Positions 26,818-35,478 of a DNA stretch of 64,000 nucleotides are shown piece by piece (position 1 is the stretch's first letter; every line of letters begins with the position of its first letter). Made by a program: the position numbers and the translations under genes. The notes beneath the pieces were generated by a model. It worked only from the letters and a program-made list of their open reading frames with translations, was not told the origin of the DNA and did not search any database. Origin of the DNA: Clostridia bacterium (GTDB taxonomy: Bacteria > Bacillota > Clostridia > Oscillospirales > Butyricicoccaceae); assembly GCA_021205365.1 (NCBI GenBank), contig JAJPXP010000063.1, positions 1 to 64,000 of the forward strand, in the 5' to 3' direction.

Positions 26818-26869
26818 AAAAATCACCTCAATAATATCGGAGTAAATGTAAACGTATGATATCAAATTC

Positions 26870-26898
26870 ATTATACAATGTCAGATCATTTTCGTAAA
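26870..26898 (-). promoter_or_regulatory. hydF promoter
   Basis: TTTACG (26893-26898), 17-base spacer, TATAAT (26870-26875) on the minus strand. Confidence 0.55.
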
Positions 26899-27130
26899 GT
26901 ACACATTATGCGTATTGCGCTGCTGGGTAAGGGAACCGCTGCGATATTTGGCACAGGCATGTTTTAAACGAAACCGATGCCTTGGATGTACAATAAGCCC
27001 TCCGGATGCATTATTTTTTGTATCGAAACTGCAGTATTCCTTCATATATTTTCACCCTGTAATAGTATATCCTAAAAATACGGGTATATTCCGGGGCCGG
27101 TTTGCAGATACTGCCTTTGGGTGATGAACT
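26899..27130. other. Gene-free stretch between hydF and the CmpB-like gene
   Basis: There are only very short frames. One, ATG at 26908, reads MRIALLGKGTAAIFGTGMF then stop; this resembles the start of a nucleotide-binding fold and could be a gene remnant or chance. An AGGCAT/ATGCCT inverted repeat is near 26957-26984. No promoter for the next gene is convincing. Confidence 0.3.
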
Positions 27131-27565
27131 GTGAGACAAGCGGAAAAAACGGCGATTTTAGTATCCTATGGCTGCTGGGGATATCCATTTTTAGAATATA
27201 TGTTCCGCGGCTGGTCACATTGGTCGATGGCGTTGGCGGGAGGCATCTGCTTTGGACTTTTAGGGCAGATTTCTGATCTTCTGCATGAATTTCCTTTGCC
27301 AGTGCGCTGTGCGGCAGGGACAGCAGCAATTTTATGTGTAGAATTTATTTTCGGCTGTATTTTTAATTTAGGTATGCATTTGCAGGTGTGGGATTATTCT
27401 GATGAATGGTTTAACCTGGCCGGACAAATCTGTCTGCGGTATAGTCTGGTATGGTTTTTACTCAGTGCCCCTTTGATTTTATTGGCGGACCGGCTGAAAA
27501 TTAAGAGAAAGCAGCGCAATGTACGTGCATTGCCCGCTTGCAAGCCAAAGGAAATCAGCATATAA
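27131..27565 (+). CDS. Putative ABC-transporter type IV (CmpB-like) membrane protein
   Basis: The 144-residue protein has about four hydrophobic segments (roughly 10-25, 30-50, 58-80, 98-120) and ends in a basic cytosolic tail rich in Lys and Arg. The pattern GWSHWSMALAGGICFGLLG and VEFIFGCIFN...VWDYS is that of the small family called putative ABC-transporter type IV, whose function is not established. The start is GTG with a poor ribosome site (GGTGATG), so the first residues are uncertain. It lies 43 bases before the CoaX-like gene. Confidence 0.65.
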   Translation: MRQAEKTAILVSYGCWGYPFLEYMFRGWSHWSMALAGGICFGLLGQISDLLHEFPLPVRCAAGTAAILCVEFIFGCIFNLGMHLQVWDYSDEWFNLAGQICLRYSLVWFLLSAPLILLADRLKIKRKQRNVRALPACKPKEISI

Positions 27566-27608
27566 TAAAGAGCAGTATTAATGTCGAAAATGAAGGAGAC
27601 AGGACAAC

Positions 27609-28385
27609 ATGCTGCTTGCAATCAATATACAGAATTCTGCAATTACGTTAGGCTGCTTTGATGGGAGTGCAAAACTGCGTGCGGTGGCCCGCGTGGCAAC
27701 GGAAACGGGGCATACAGCTGATCAGTATGCCTGCCAGATTGAAAGCGTACTCCGCCTCAGAGGGTATGCTGCAGATGAAATATATGGTGCAGTGGTGTGT
27801 TCTGTTGTCCCGTCTCTCAGCACGGTGATATCGGAAGCGGTTCAAATTCTTTGCAGCTGTGAGGTTGTCAATGTATCCTCGGGTGTAAAAACTGGCTTGA
27901 GTATCCAGATTGATAATCCGCGTGCGTTGGGCAGTGATCTTGTATGTGTTGCAGTGGAGGCAGCGGCACAGGGAAAGCTTCCGGCACTGGTTGTAGATAT
28001 GAATGCGGCAACAACGTTTACGGCACTGAATGCAAAGGGTGTTTTGGCGGGTTCGATCATTGCGCCGGGAACCCAGATTGGCCTGGATGCGTTGCATGAA
28101 AAAGCAGCACAGCTTCCTTTAATCAGCCTGAACCGTAAGACTGTGAAGCTGCTGGGAAAAAATACAGTGGATTCTATGGCATCCGGCGTGCTGCATGGCG
28201 CTGCCAGCATGGTAGATGGCATGATTGGAAAATGCAGGGAGCAATTGGGCGATAATCTCACGGTGTATCTCACTGGCACGGATGCGCCGCTTGTGGCAGA
28301 CTATATGCGGGAAACCGTACAGCGCATAGATGATATGGTATTGTATGGACTGTATCGGATTTGGACAAAAAACAGAGGAAAATGA
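27609..28385 (+). CDS. Degenerate type III pantothenate kinase (CoaX-like)
   Basis: The 258-residue protein has the ASKHA fold and length of CoaX, but key residues are changed. The N-terminal phosphate loop, normally D-x-G-N-T, reads NIQNS here, with Asp6 replaced by Asn. GADR is GSDL (108-111), and the D-F-G-T-A-T-T-F-D stretch is DMNAATTFT from D130. The second aspartates D110 and D130 and the C-terminal NTVDSMASG remain. It may have lost pantothenate kinase activity and taken another role, or the genome may hold a true CoaX elsewhere. RBS AGGAG is good; a terminator follows. Confidence 0.75.
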   Translation: MLLAINIQNSAITLGCFDGSAKLRAVARVATETGHTADQYACQIESVLRLRGYAADEIYGAVVCSVVPSLSTVISEAVQILCSCEVVNVSSGVKTGLSIQIDNPRALGSDLVCVAVEAAAQGKLPALVVDMNAATTFTALNAKGVLAGSIIAPGTQIGLDALHEKAAQLPLISLNRKTVKLLGKNTVDSMASGVLHGAASMVDGMIGKCREQLGDNLTVYLTGTDAPLVADYMRETVQRIDDMVLYGLYRIWTKNRGK

Positions 28386-28393
28386 ATCAAAAG

Positions 28394-28423
28394 TGGCTGC
28401 ATGAAAATTGCAGTCATTTTTTT
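28394..28423 (+). terminator. Terminator after the CoaX-like gene
   Basis: TGGCTGCA (28394-28401) pairs with TGCAGTCA (28409-28416), followed by TTTTTTT. Confidence 0.8.
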
Positions 28424-28434
28424 GTGTAATGCTC

Positions 28435-28485
28435 TTGACAACTGTGTATATCGTGTATATACTGTATATAGTGAATATATACAAT
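28435..28485 (+). promoter_or_regulatory. Promoter and probable self-operator of the YtrA-type operon
   Basis: TTGACA (28435-28440), 17 bases, TATACT (28458-28463). Over and beyond the -10 lie repeated GTATAT/ATATAC half-sites: TGTATAT (28455-28461) with symmetric ATATAC (28477-28482) and a central GTATATACTGTATATAG. GntR proteins of the YtrA type repress their own ABC operon through such symmetric sites. Confidence 0.65.
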
Positions 28486-28505
28486 AAACACAAGGAGGTG
28501 ATGGC

Positions 28506-28886
28506 GTGGCAATTATCTTGTCAAATTCCAGCGGAAAACCCATCTATGAACAGATTGCAGAGCAGATCAAGGTGGAAATCCTTTCCGGTTTGCTGGAAGC
28601 AGGGCAGCAGATGCCGTCCATCCGTACTTTGGCAAAAGAATTGCGTGTCAGTGTAATTACAACGAAACGTGCGTATGAAGAGTTGGAACGTGATGGATTT
28701 GTAGAAACAGTACAGGGGCGCGGCACTTACGTTGCACATCAAAATCAACAGTTTATGCGGGAAGAACAGCTGAAACGGGCAGAAGCGAAGCTGCTGGAAG
28801 CTGTGGACATTGCAAAGGGTGCAGGGATTACCGAACAGGAGTTAACCGATAGCCTGCATGAATTATTCGGAGGTGACGATATATGA
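28506..28886 (+). CDS. GntR-family regulator, YtrA subfamily
   Basis: The 126-residue protein has an N-terminal winged helix (PIYEQIAEQIKVEILSGLL, then MPSIRTLAKELRVSVITTKR) and only a short C-terminal helix, the YtrA layout. Members repress ABC transporter operons, often ones tied to cell-envelope or antibiotic stress. The start is GTG 28506 with AGGAGG eight bases before it; an ATG at 28501 is in a different frame. It overlaps the ABC gene by ATGA. Confidence 0.92.
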   Translation: MAIILSNSSGKPIYEQIAEQIKVEILSGLLEAGQQMPSIRTLAKELRVSVITTKRAYEELERDGFVETVQGRGTYVAHQNQQFMREEQLKRAEAKLLEAVDIAKGAGITEQELTDSLHELFGGDDI

Positions 28887-29731
28887 ACGCATTGGAAATC
28901 AATGGAATCTGCAAAAATTATACTGATTTTTCGCTGAAAGATGTCAGCTTTTCTTTGCCAATGGGTACCATCACTGGCCTGGTGGGACGCAATGGCGCAG
29001 GCAAAACCACAACGATCAAAAGTGTGATTGGCGCAGTACATCCTGACAGTGGCGAAATCCATATTTTCGGACAGGAGAGAAACACAGATGCCTTGCAGGA
29101 TGTCGGCATTGTGTATGATGAATGCTGCTTTAGTAACATTCTGAATCTGAAGCAGATCAACTCTGTGCTGGGATCTGTATATCGGGACTGGTCATCGGAT
29201 CTGTTTTACGGTATGTGCGAGCGATATGGACTTCCAACCGGAAAGAAGATCAAAACATTTTCCCGTGGTATGAAGCAGAAGCTGTCGATTGCAGCGGCGT
29301 TAGCCCACAGCCCGAAGCTGTTATTGCTGGATGAACCGACGGGAGGTCTTGACCCGGTAGCACGCAATGAAATTCTGGATGATTTACAAGAGTATATTGA
29401 GGACGGCATGCACACGGTACTGCTATCCACGCATATTACAACCGATCTTGACCGCATCGCGGACCGGATTGTGATTCTTTCAGATGGAAAAATCCGGCTA
29501 AATGAGGATAAAGACAGCTTGTTGGACGAATATTGCATCCTCAAAGGCAGTCCGGAGCAGCTGGAGAAGATGGATTCTGCGGATATTCTTGGATTACGAA
29601 AGAGCATGTATTTCTTTGAGGCATTATGCAAAGATCGTGCAAAAATGATAGAAAAATATCCGGCCCTGACATGTGACCGGACAGATATCGAACAGATTCT
29701 TGTGTTGATGGAAGGTGGTGTACAGCGATGA
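28883..29731 (+). CDS. ABC transporter ATP-binding protein
   Basis: The 282-residue ATPase has Walker A GRNGAGKTT (about residue 35), signature FSRGMKQK, Walker B LLLLDEPT and the switch histidine in LLSTHI. The last 80 residues after the core are typical of YtrB-like exporter ATPases. It is translationally coupled at both ends (ATGA overlaps) to the regulator and the permease. Substrate unknown; the context favours export or envelope stress response. Confidence 0.93.
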   Translation: MNALEINGICKNYTDFSLKDVSFSLPMGTITGLVGRNGAGKTTTIKSVIGAVHPDSGEIHIFGQERNTDALQDVGIVYDECCFSNILNLKQINSVLGSVYRDWSSDLFYGMCERYGLPTGKKIKTFSRGMKQKLSIAAALAHSPKLLLLDEPTGGLDPVARNEILDDLQEYIEDGMHTVLLSTHITTDLDRIADRIVILSDGKIRLNEDKDSLLDEYCILKGSPEQLEKMDSADILGLRKSMYFFEALCKDRAKMIEKYPALTCDRTDIEQILVLMEGGVQR

Positions 29732-30360
29732 AGGGTTTGATAAAATATGACCTGATGCAGATTTACAGCGGTGTAAAGGGTGGATTTATATTGCTGTATT
29801 TGATTGTTATGGCATTCTTAAGTGTAATCAATAATTCGGGACATGCCTTTTCCTATATGATGGTTTTTATTTTTACACTGTTTGGCATCTCCGCATTTAG
29901 CTACGAGGAGAGTTTTCATTGGGATAGGTATACAGCAGCTTTGCCGGTATCCAACCGTCAGATTGTACTCGCCCGATACGGTATGGTAGGCATCTGCATA
30001 GCAGCTGGTATGGTGGTAGGTTTCCTTTTGGGATTGATTTCCATGATTTCCGGAACAATGGATATAGCATTGTCTGACTGGGGGCTTTCATTGATACAGT
30101 GTCTAGCGATTACCCTGCTATATATGGAAATTATGATGCCGATTATGTATCGGTTTGGTACAGAACATGGCAGAATTATCATGCTGATGTTATTTATTGT
30201 CTTTTTCAGTATTGTATGTGTACTCGGGGCATTTGCATATGTATGGGAACATATGATAACGGTGTATAGTCTCACACTGGCACTGGCAATCATTGCGATT
30301 GTACTGTTTCCAGTATCCGTTATAGCTTCCGTGCGGATTCGGGCAAAGAAGGAGTTTTAA
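29728..30360 (+). CDS. ABC-2 type permease partner
   Basis: This 210-residue membrane protein has six hydrophobic segments (about 17-35, 40-58, 88-112, 120-140, 147-170, 176-200) and the segment FSYEESFHWDRYTAALPVSNRQIVLARY. That last is the mark of small ABC-2 permeases that pair with YtrB-like ATPases. It is coupled to the ATPase gene. It probably works as a dimer. Confidence 0.9.
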   Translation: MKGLIKYDLMQIYSGVKGGFILLYLIVMAFLSVINNSGHAFSYMMVFIFTLFGISAFSYEESFHWDRYTAALPVSNRQIVLARYGMVGICIAAGMVVGFLLGLISMISGTMDIALSDWGLSLIQCLAITLLYMEIMMPIMYRFGTEHGRIIMLMLFIVFFSIVCVLGAFAYVWEHMITVYSLTLALAIIAIVLFPVSVIASVRIRAKKEF

Positions 30361-30365
30361 GCGCA

Positions 30366-30590
30366 ATGAAACAAACAGGAAGATGCCCGAAATGCAGTTC
30401 TTTTGCAGTTGTCCGTGTACCGGATAATCCAAGAAGGCACGCCAGCGGAAATAATATCTATACTACAACCATCACATTGATAGGCAAAATCCCGGTCATC
30501 CGGTATGTGTGCACAGAGTGTGGATATGTGGAAAACTGGGTAGAGAAGCGGGCAGAACGGGAAGAAATTCAGCGTGTTTTCGGCATATAA
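30366..30590 (+). CDS. Small zinc-ribbon protein
   Basis: The 74-residue protein has two cysteine pairs, CPKC (residues 7-10) and CTEC (near 50), as in a zinc ribbon, and a basic C-terminal helix. It is the last gene of the YtrA-ABC transcript, six bases after the permease stop, with AAGGAG inside the permease's end. Its job is unknown. Confidence 0.7.
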   Translation: MKQTGRCPKCSSFAVVRVPDNPRRHASGNNIYTTTITLIGKIPVIRYVCTECGYVENWVEKRAEREEIQRVFGI

Positions 30591-30593
30591 TAT

Positions 30594-30623
30594 AGAAAAG
30601 GGCAGCATTAGCTGCCCTTTTCT
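30594..30623. terminator. Bidirectional terminator between the ABC operon and a pseudouridine synthase gene
   Basis: AGAAAAGGGCAGC (30594-30606), loop ATTA, GCTGCCCTTTTCT (30611-30623): a 13-bp perfect stem. Its last base touches the stop codon of the next gene. Confidence 0.9.
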
Positions 30624-31510
30624 CATCGCAAAATCTGCTGCATATCCTCTGGAATCGGTGCTGTAAACACCATTTCTTCTTTTGTAATCGGATGCCGGAA
30701 TGCTAAACGACAGGAATGCAGTGCCTGGCGCTGGATCACGTGGTAGTCCGGATGATACAGGAAATCACCAGGAAGCGGATGCCCGATGTGTTTCATGTGA
30801 ACACGGATTTGATGGGTGCGTCCGGTTTCCAGACGGACAGCCGCGAGGGAATACCCGTTTTTGACAGCAAGCCGCTGAAAATGTGTGATTGCCTGCTCTC
30901 CACGCACTTCGTCAATGATGCGTTCAATTGTACTGTCATGTGCACGTGCAATCGGCGCGTCAATGACACCCGATTCCGGCAGAATACCGGTGCAGATGGC
31001 GCGATATTCCCGATGGATTTCGCGGTTCCGCATTTGTTCCGCCAGAATACACGCAGATAATTCATGACGGGCAAACAACACCAGGCCGGAAGTATCCCGG
31101 TCAAGTCTGCCCACAGAACGTGCCGTAAAAGGCTCTCCTAACTGCTGGTAATAATAGGCAAGGGCATTGGAAAGCGTATCATCGTAATGCCCTTGTGATG
31201 GATGTACCGGCATACCGGCAGGTTTATTGAGTACAATAATATCATCGTCCTCATGGACGATGGACAGTGGAAGCGGAGCTGGCTGCATATTTTCATTGGG
31301 AGAATTGTTTACGATGGCGACAGTCAGCGTTTGTCCAGCATATAATTTTACATTGGAGCGTGTGGGTTTGCCATCTAAAACCAAACCATTTTCATGATAT
31401 TTGGTTAAAATAATTAGATGACGGGAAAAGCCCTGGGAACGGAGAAAGCGTTCAACGGTTTTTCCATCATCATCAGATGGAATGGTATATTGTATTTCTT
31501 TGCGTATCAT
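30623..31510 (-). CDS. RluA-family pseudouridine synthase (with S4-like domain)
   Basis: The 295-residue enzyme has an N-terminal S4-like region (FLRSQGFSRHLIILT) and an RluA catalytic domain with the aspartate in GRLDRDTSGLVLFA. ETGRTHQIRVHMKHIGHPLPGD is the family's C-terminal motif. It probably modifies 23S rRNA; the target uridine cannot be read. The start is uncertain: ATG 31510 has only a weak ribosome site, and an in-frame TTG lies 12 codons upstream. A second, shorter paralogue is at 37729-38400. Confidence 0.92.
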   Translation of the reverse strand: MIRKEIQYTIPSDDDGKTVERFLRSQGFSRHLIILTKYHENGLVLDGKPTRSNVKLYAGQTLTVAIVNNSPNENMQPAPLPLSIVHEDDDIIVLNKPAGMPVHPSQGHYDDTLSNALAYYYQQLGEPFTARSVGRLDRDTSGLVLFARHELSACILAEQMRNREIHREYRAICTGILPESGVIDAPIARAHDSTIERIIDEVRGEQAITHFQRLAVKNGYSLAAVRLETGRTHQIRVHMKHIGHPLPGDFLYHPDYHVIQRQALHSCRLAFRHPITKEEMVFTAPIPEDMQQILR

Positions 31511-31620
31511 ACCTGAGAGTGTAACACATTTTCGGGTTTGTGACAATCAGCTTTACAAATTTGTTCAGATGCGTATAATAATTGTGGATGAAAAGTTTCG
31601 TTTACAAAGGAGGAAATACT

Positions 31621-32649
31621 GTGAAGGAAATGCTGATACAGCTTTGCAGTGCAGATGGCGTGACCGGATTTGAAGGACATGCTGCAGAAGCTGCAAAAAA
31701 GCTGCTGGCTCCTTACTGTGACCGGGTTGAAATTGACCGGTGCGGCAGTGTGCTGGGCTGGAAAAGCTGTGGCAAGCCCAATGCAAAGACAGTTCTATTG
31801 GATGCACACATTGACCAGATTGGATTCATGGTAACGGATGTATTGGATGGCGGCTTCCTGCGTTTTACACAGGTAGGGGGTATTGACCCGCGTATGCTGC
31901 TGGGTGCAGAGGTTACAATTTTAACAGAAAAGCCTCTATATGGCGTGATTTCCTGTATGCCGCCGCATCTTCTGGCAGCAGGAGAACAGAATAAAGCGGT
32001 TCCCATGCATGAAATGCTGATTGATACCGGATTGCTGGATGCGAAAGCTGTCATTCCAATTGGAACACCAGTTGTCTTTGCCCAGCCGCCATATGAGCTG
32101 ATAAATGGGCAGATTACCGGCAAGTGCGTGGAGGACCGTGCAGGTTTTGTGGCGAGTGTGGAAGCAATGCGTAAAGTCAAGGACGCAGATTTGGATGTGG
32201 ATATTGTCGTATGTGGTTCGGTACATGAGGAAACCGATTCGCTGGGAGCGCTGGCAGCCAGCTTCCGGGTCATGCCGGATTATGGCATTGCTGTAGATGT
32301 CAGCCATGCGAAGACGCCGGACAGCGGTTCGGATGAAGCCTTTGCATTTGGGGGCGGTGCGCTGGTCGGCATGGGGCCTAACTTGCACAGAGGTTTGACC
32401 AACATGCTGTTAAAAATTGCCCGTGCAGAGGAAATTCCCTATCAGATTGAGGTCATGGAAGGGAATACCGGCACCAATGCGTGGGAAATGCAGGTTGTAC
32501 GCAGTGGTATTGCAATGAGTTTGCTGTCCATTCCATTGAAATATATGCATACACCGATTGAAACCATTCTGCTTTCTGATGTGGATGCAGTCAGTGATCT
32601 GATGGCTGCATTTTTGAAGGAATTTCACGGAGAGGTGGCACGGAAATGA
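31621..32649 (+). CDS. M42-family metallopeptidase (first of three; divergent)
   Basis: The 342-residue protein has the M42 fold with the first metal ligand in AHIDQIG and the glutamate pair in HEETDSLG. The usual K-A-x-D-D-R segment, whose first Asp bridges the two metals, reads KCVEDRAG, so Asp is Glu. The GGTDAG turn is NTGTNAW. The last ligand His (YMHTP) is kept. It may be a distinct subfamily rather than an inactive one. The start is GTG 31621 with AAAGGAGG. It overlaps the next M42 gene by ATGA. Confidence 0.88.
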   Translation: MKEMLIQLCSADGVTGFEGHAAEAAKKLLAPYCDRVEIDRCGSVLGWKSCGKPNAKTVLLDAHIDQIGFMVTDVLDGGFLRFTQVGGIDPRMLLGAEVTILTEKPLYGVISCMPPHLLAAGEQNKAVPMHEMLIDTGLLDAKAVIPIGTPVVFAQPPYELINGQITGKCVEDRAGFVASVEAMRKVKDADLDVDIVVCGSVHEETDSLGALAASFRVMPDYGIAVDVSHAKTPDSGSDEAFAFGGGALVGMGPNLHRGLTNMLLKIARAEEIPYQIEVMEGNTGTNAWEMQVVRSGIAMSLLSIPLKYMHTPIETILLSDVDAVSDLMAAFLKEFHGEVARK

Positions 32650-33674
32650 TAGAATTATTGGAAAAGCTGTGCAGCCTGCCTGGCCCGTCCGGCTGTGAGG
32701 ATGCCGTACGGGATTATATCCGTGCGCAGGCAGAGCCTTATGCGGATGAAATCCGGGAGGACAATATCGGAAACCTCATGATATTCCGTAAAGGCAGAAA
32801 GCACATAGACAAAACTGTCATGCTGGCAGCACATATGGATGAGGTTGGCATTATCTGTAAGGGATATACGGAAGATGGTTGTATCAAATTCGGCTTTGTC
32901 GGCGGTGTTGACCCGCGTGTTGTAATTGGACGGCGTGTTTTGTTTGGTGATGTCCGGGGCGTTGTCGGCATCAAGGCTGTGCATCTGACAACACGTGCAG
33001 AGCGTCAGACCATGCCAAAAACCAGCAGTCTGTATATCGATATTGGTGCTTCGGATAAAAAGTCTGCAAAGAAAAAGGTACCGTTGGGTACTTATGGCGT
33101 ATTTGATTCCGATTGTGTACGATTTGGTGACGGCTTCCTGAAAGCGAAAGCAATTGATGACCGTGTTGGCTGCGCCGCTATGCTGACCCTTTTGAAGGAG
33201 CAGCCCGAAGTAGATACATGGTTTGTCTTCTCTGTACAGGAAGAGGTTGGATTGCGTGGTGCACGTTGTGTTGCATTTGCTTTGAATCCGGACATCTGTT
33301 TGGTACTGGAAGGGACAACGGCTGCTGATCTGGCAGAGGTAGACGGTGCAAAGCAGGTGTGTGCATTGCGCCGCGGTGTTGTGATTCCGTTTATGGACCG
33401 TTCCACGATTTACAATCAGAAGATGTTCGAAACGCTGCGTATGCTGGCAGAAAAAAATGACATTGCATGGCAGACGAAGCACCGTGTTGCCGGGGGAACG
33501 GATGCCGGGCGGATTCATTTGACAAGAGAAGGTATCATTACCGGAGGACTGGCTGTTCCGGTACGTTATATCCATTCACCGTCCAGTGTAGCAGCGATGG
33601 AAGACATAAACGGTATGCTGAAGTTAGGCCGCCGTTTCCTGGAATATTTGGGAGAAGAGAATCATGACTTTTGA
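32646..33674 (+). CDS. M42-family metallopeptidase (second of three)
   Basis: The 342-residue aminopeptidase has the complete dinuclear site: AHMDEVG, KAIDDRVG, QEEVGLRG, GGTDAG and IHSPSS. M42 enzymes form large hollow dodecamers that trim peptides from the N-terminus in the cytosol. It is translationally coupled upstream (ATGA) and overlaps the third copy by 11 bases. Confidence 0.93.
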   Translation: MIELLEKLCSLPGPSGCEDAVRDYIRAQAEPYADEIREDNIGNLMIFRKGRKHIDKTVMLAAHMDEVGIICKGYTEDGCIKFGFVGGVDPRVVIGRRVLFGDVRGVVGIKAVHLTTRAERQTMPKTSSLYIDIGASDKKSAKKKVPLGTYGVFDSDCVRFGDGFLKAKAIDDRVGCAAMLTLLKEQPEVDTWFVFSVQEEVGLRGARCVAFALNPDICLVLEGTTAADLAEVDGAKQVCALRRGVVIPFMDRSTIYNQKMFETLRMLAEKNDIAWQTKHRVAGGTDAGRIHLTREGIITGGLAVPVRYIHSPSSVAAMEDINGMLKLGRRFLEYLGEENHDF

Positions 33675-34689
33675 TATTTTTGAAACATTTAAGGAACTTT
33701 CTGCAGCATTTGGCCCTTCGGGGAGAGAAAATGGTATTGCAGAGGTATTGACAGAACTGGCTGCAAATACCATTCATGACATCGGTGACTGGGATCATCA
33801 TACCGATGCGCTGAATAATTTGATTTACCATCGTGCCGGAACGGGGAAAAAGATTCTGCTAGCAGCGCATATGGATTCCATCGGTATTGTGGTAACCCAT
33901 ATTGATGAAAATGGTTTTGCACGCTTTGCGCAGGTCGGCGGCTTGATGATTGGTGACTTGATTGACCGCAGGGTACGTTTCCAGAATGGCACGCGTGGCG
34001 TGATTTCCTTTGAAGAAAAAACACCATATGCGAAGCTTAGCTTCGATAACCTGTTTCTGGATATCGGCGCTGCGAATCGGGAACAGGCAGAAAAATATAT
34101 CCAAGTAGGGGATTTCGCGGTATTTGACGGTGAACCATTCCAGCAGGGAGATATCATTTGCGGTCCGTATTTGGATAACCGTATTGGCTGCCTCACGCTG
34201 ATCGGTGTGATGGCAGAGCTGGCAAAGGCAGATTATGATGCGGATTTATACGTTGCCTTTACAGCGCAGGAAGAAGTTGGTCTTCGCGGTGCACAGACCG
34301 CTGCATTTGCTGTCCAGCCGGATTATGCAATAGCAGTGGACGTCACAGATACCGGCGATATGCCGGAACGCAAATATCCGATGGCGGTGAAGCTGGGTGC
34401 AGGCCCGGCAATCAAGATCATGGATCGTTCTGTTATCTGCGATACGGATGTGAAGAAAGCATTGTATGCTGCTGCGGAGAAGTGCAGCATTCCGGTACAG
34501 CGTGAAATTATGGAGTTTGGTGGCACAGATACTGGCGTCATCCAGCGCACAGCAGGCGGCGTGCGTGCAGGTGCAGTCAGCATCCCGACACGTTATATTC
34601 ATTCTCCGAGTGAAATGGCAAGCATAAGTGATATTGAAAATGCGATCAAGCTGATTGCATATGCAGTCAGCAAAGGTCTGGAAGGCTGA
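33664..34689 (+). CDS. M42-family metallopeptidase (third of three)
   Basis: The 341-residue protein has AHMDSIG, YLDNRIG, QEEVGLRG, GGTDTG and IHSPSE, so all metal ligands and the catalytic glutamate are in place. It differs from the second copy around the bridging site (LDNR versus IDDR) and may have another peptide preference. Three coupled M42 genes suggest a mixed-oligomer or complementary-specificity peptidase set. Confidence 0.93.
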   Translation: MTFDIFETFKELSAAFGPSGRENGIAEVLTELAANTIHDIGDWDHHTDALNNLIYHRAGTGKKILLAAHMDSIGIVVTHIDENGFARFAQVGGLMIGDLIDRRVRFQNGTRGVISFEEKTPYAKLSFDNLFLDIGAANREQAEKYIQVGDFAVFDGEPFQQGDIICGPYLDNRIGCLTLIGVMAELAKADYDADLYVAFTAQEEVGLRGAQTAAFAVQPDYAIAVDVTDTGDMPERKYPMAVKLGAGPAIKIMDRSVICDTDVKKALYAAAEKCSIPVQREIMEFGGTDTGVIQRTAGGVRAGAVSIPTRYIHSPSEMASISDIENAIKLIAYAVSKGLEG

Positions 34690-34699
34690 GAACAAAAAC

Positions 34700-34734
34700 A
34701 GAGAGGGAAGCATATAGCTGTTCCCTCTCTTTTA
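34700..34734 (+). terminator. Terminator of the M42 operon (left copy of a repeated terminator)
   Basis: AGAGAGGGA (34700-34708) pairs with TCCCTCTCT (34722-34730), then TTTA. The same stem recurs at 35951-35985. Confidence 0.85.
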
Positions 34735-35043
34735 TTTTCTAATTTCATAAATGCAGCAAAACGCATTCGTTAATACTCTTCACACCACTACTTCAAAAGT
34801 CGATATATCATCTTTCTACGATAGAAAATTGGGTAAACTAAGAATAGATTGATATATTGATAACAGGTACACAGCATGGATATTCGAAAACAGCATCTAT
34901 CAGAATCTAATTTTTTCTGACTGGCAAATTGAACAAAATTCATTCGTTAATCTCTAGTTCATGGATTAGCGTTTCTGTATATCTGTGTCTTTTATCCATA
35001 TAATTATGATTAGAGATATAGAAAAGGGAAATGATATATAGCC
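34735..35043. other. AT-rich gene-free stretch before the XRE gene
   Basis: No frame or RNA is recognisable. An 11-base direct repeat CATTCGTTAAT occurs at 34764-34774 and 34941-34951. The composition is more AT-rich than the flanking M42 genes. Confidence 0.5.
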
Positions 35044-35370
35044 ATGATTGATAAACGTATAGGCAAACGAATAAAACAGTGCCGTGAACGACTGGGAATG
35101 ACGCAAGAAGAGTTTGCTGAAAGAATTGGATTGACTGCAAACTATATTTCTACCGTTGAGCGAGGTGCATCCTTTCCACGTTGCGAAAAGCTGATTGATA
35201 TCATCAACGGTCTTGAGACATCTGCCGATGCGATTTTTTGCGATGTCATAATACATTCAAACGATTATCAGGCATCCCGGCTTTCCAATGAGTTGAAAAC
35301 GCTTCCACCAGACGAGCAAAAGCGTATTTTGCAAGTGCTGGAACTGATGATACATACAAACACAGGTTAA
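35044..35370 (+). CDS. XRE-family helix-turn-helix regulator
   Basis: The 108-residue protein has a Cro/CI-type helix-turn-helix (RIKQCRERLGMTQEEFAERI, GLTANYISTVERG, residues 9-45) and a C-terminal helical part ending in EQKRILQVLELMI, as in many Clostridial mobile-element repressors. Ribosome site is weak (AAGGG 19 bases upstream). It lies in a short accessory insert with one other gene. Targets unknown. Confidence 0.85.
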   Translation: MIDKRIGKRIKQCRERLGMTQEEFAERIGLTANYISTVERGASFPRCEKLIDIINGLETSADAIFCDVIIHSNDYQASRLSNELKTLPPDEQKRILQVLELMIHTNTG

Positions 35371-35478
35371 CTACATCATTGTAGTGTGGAGAAGTAGTTC
35401 AAGTGAAACAGGAAAAACAATCTGGATTATCAACCCCATTATGCTGAATGTTTGTTATCAATTTAGGAGAAAGACAGG

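Noticed and set aside
28501..28656. An ATG-started frame just before the GntR-type gene
   Set aside because: The GTG at 28506 is in the conserved GntR frame and better spaced from AGGAGG; the ATG frame gives no recognisable protein.
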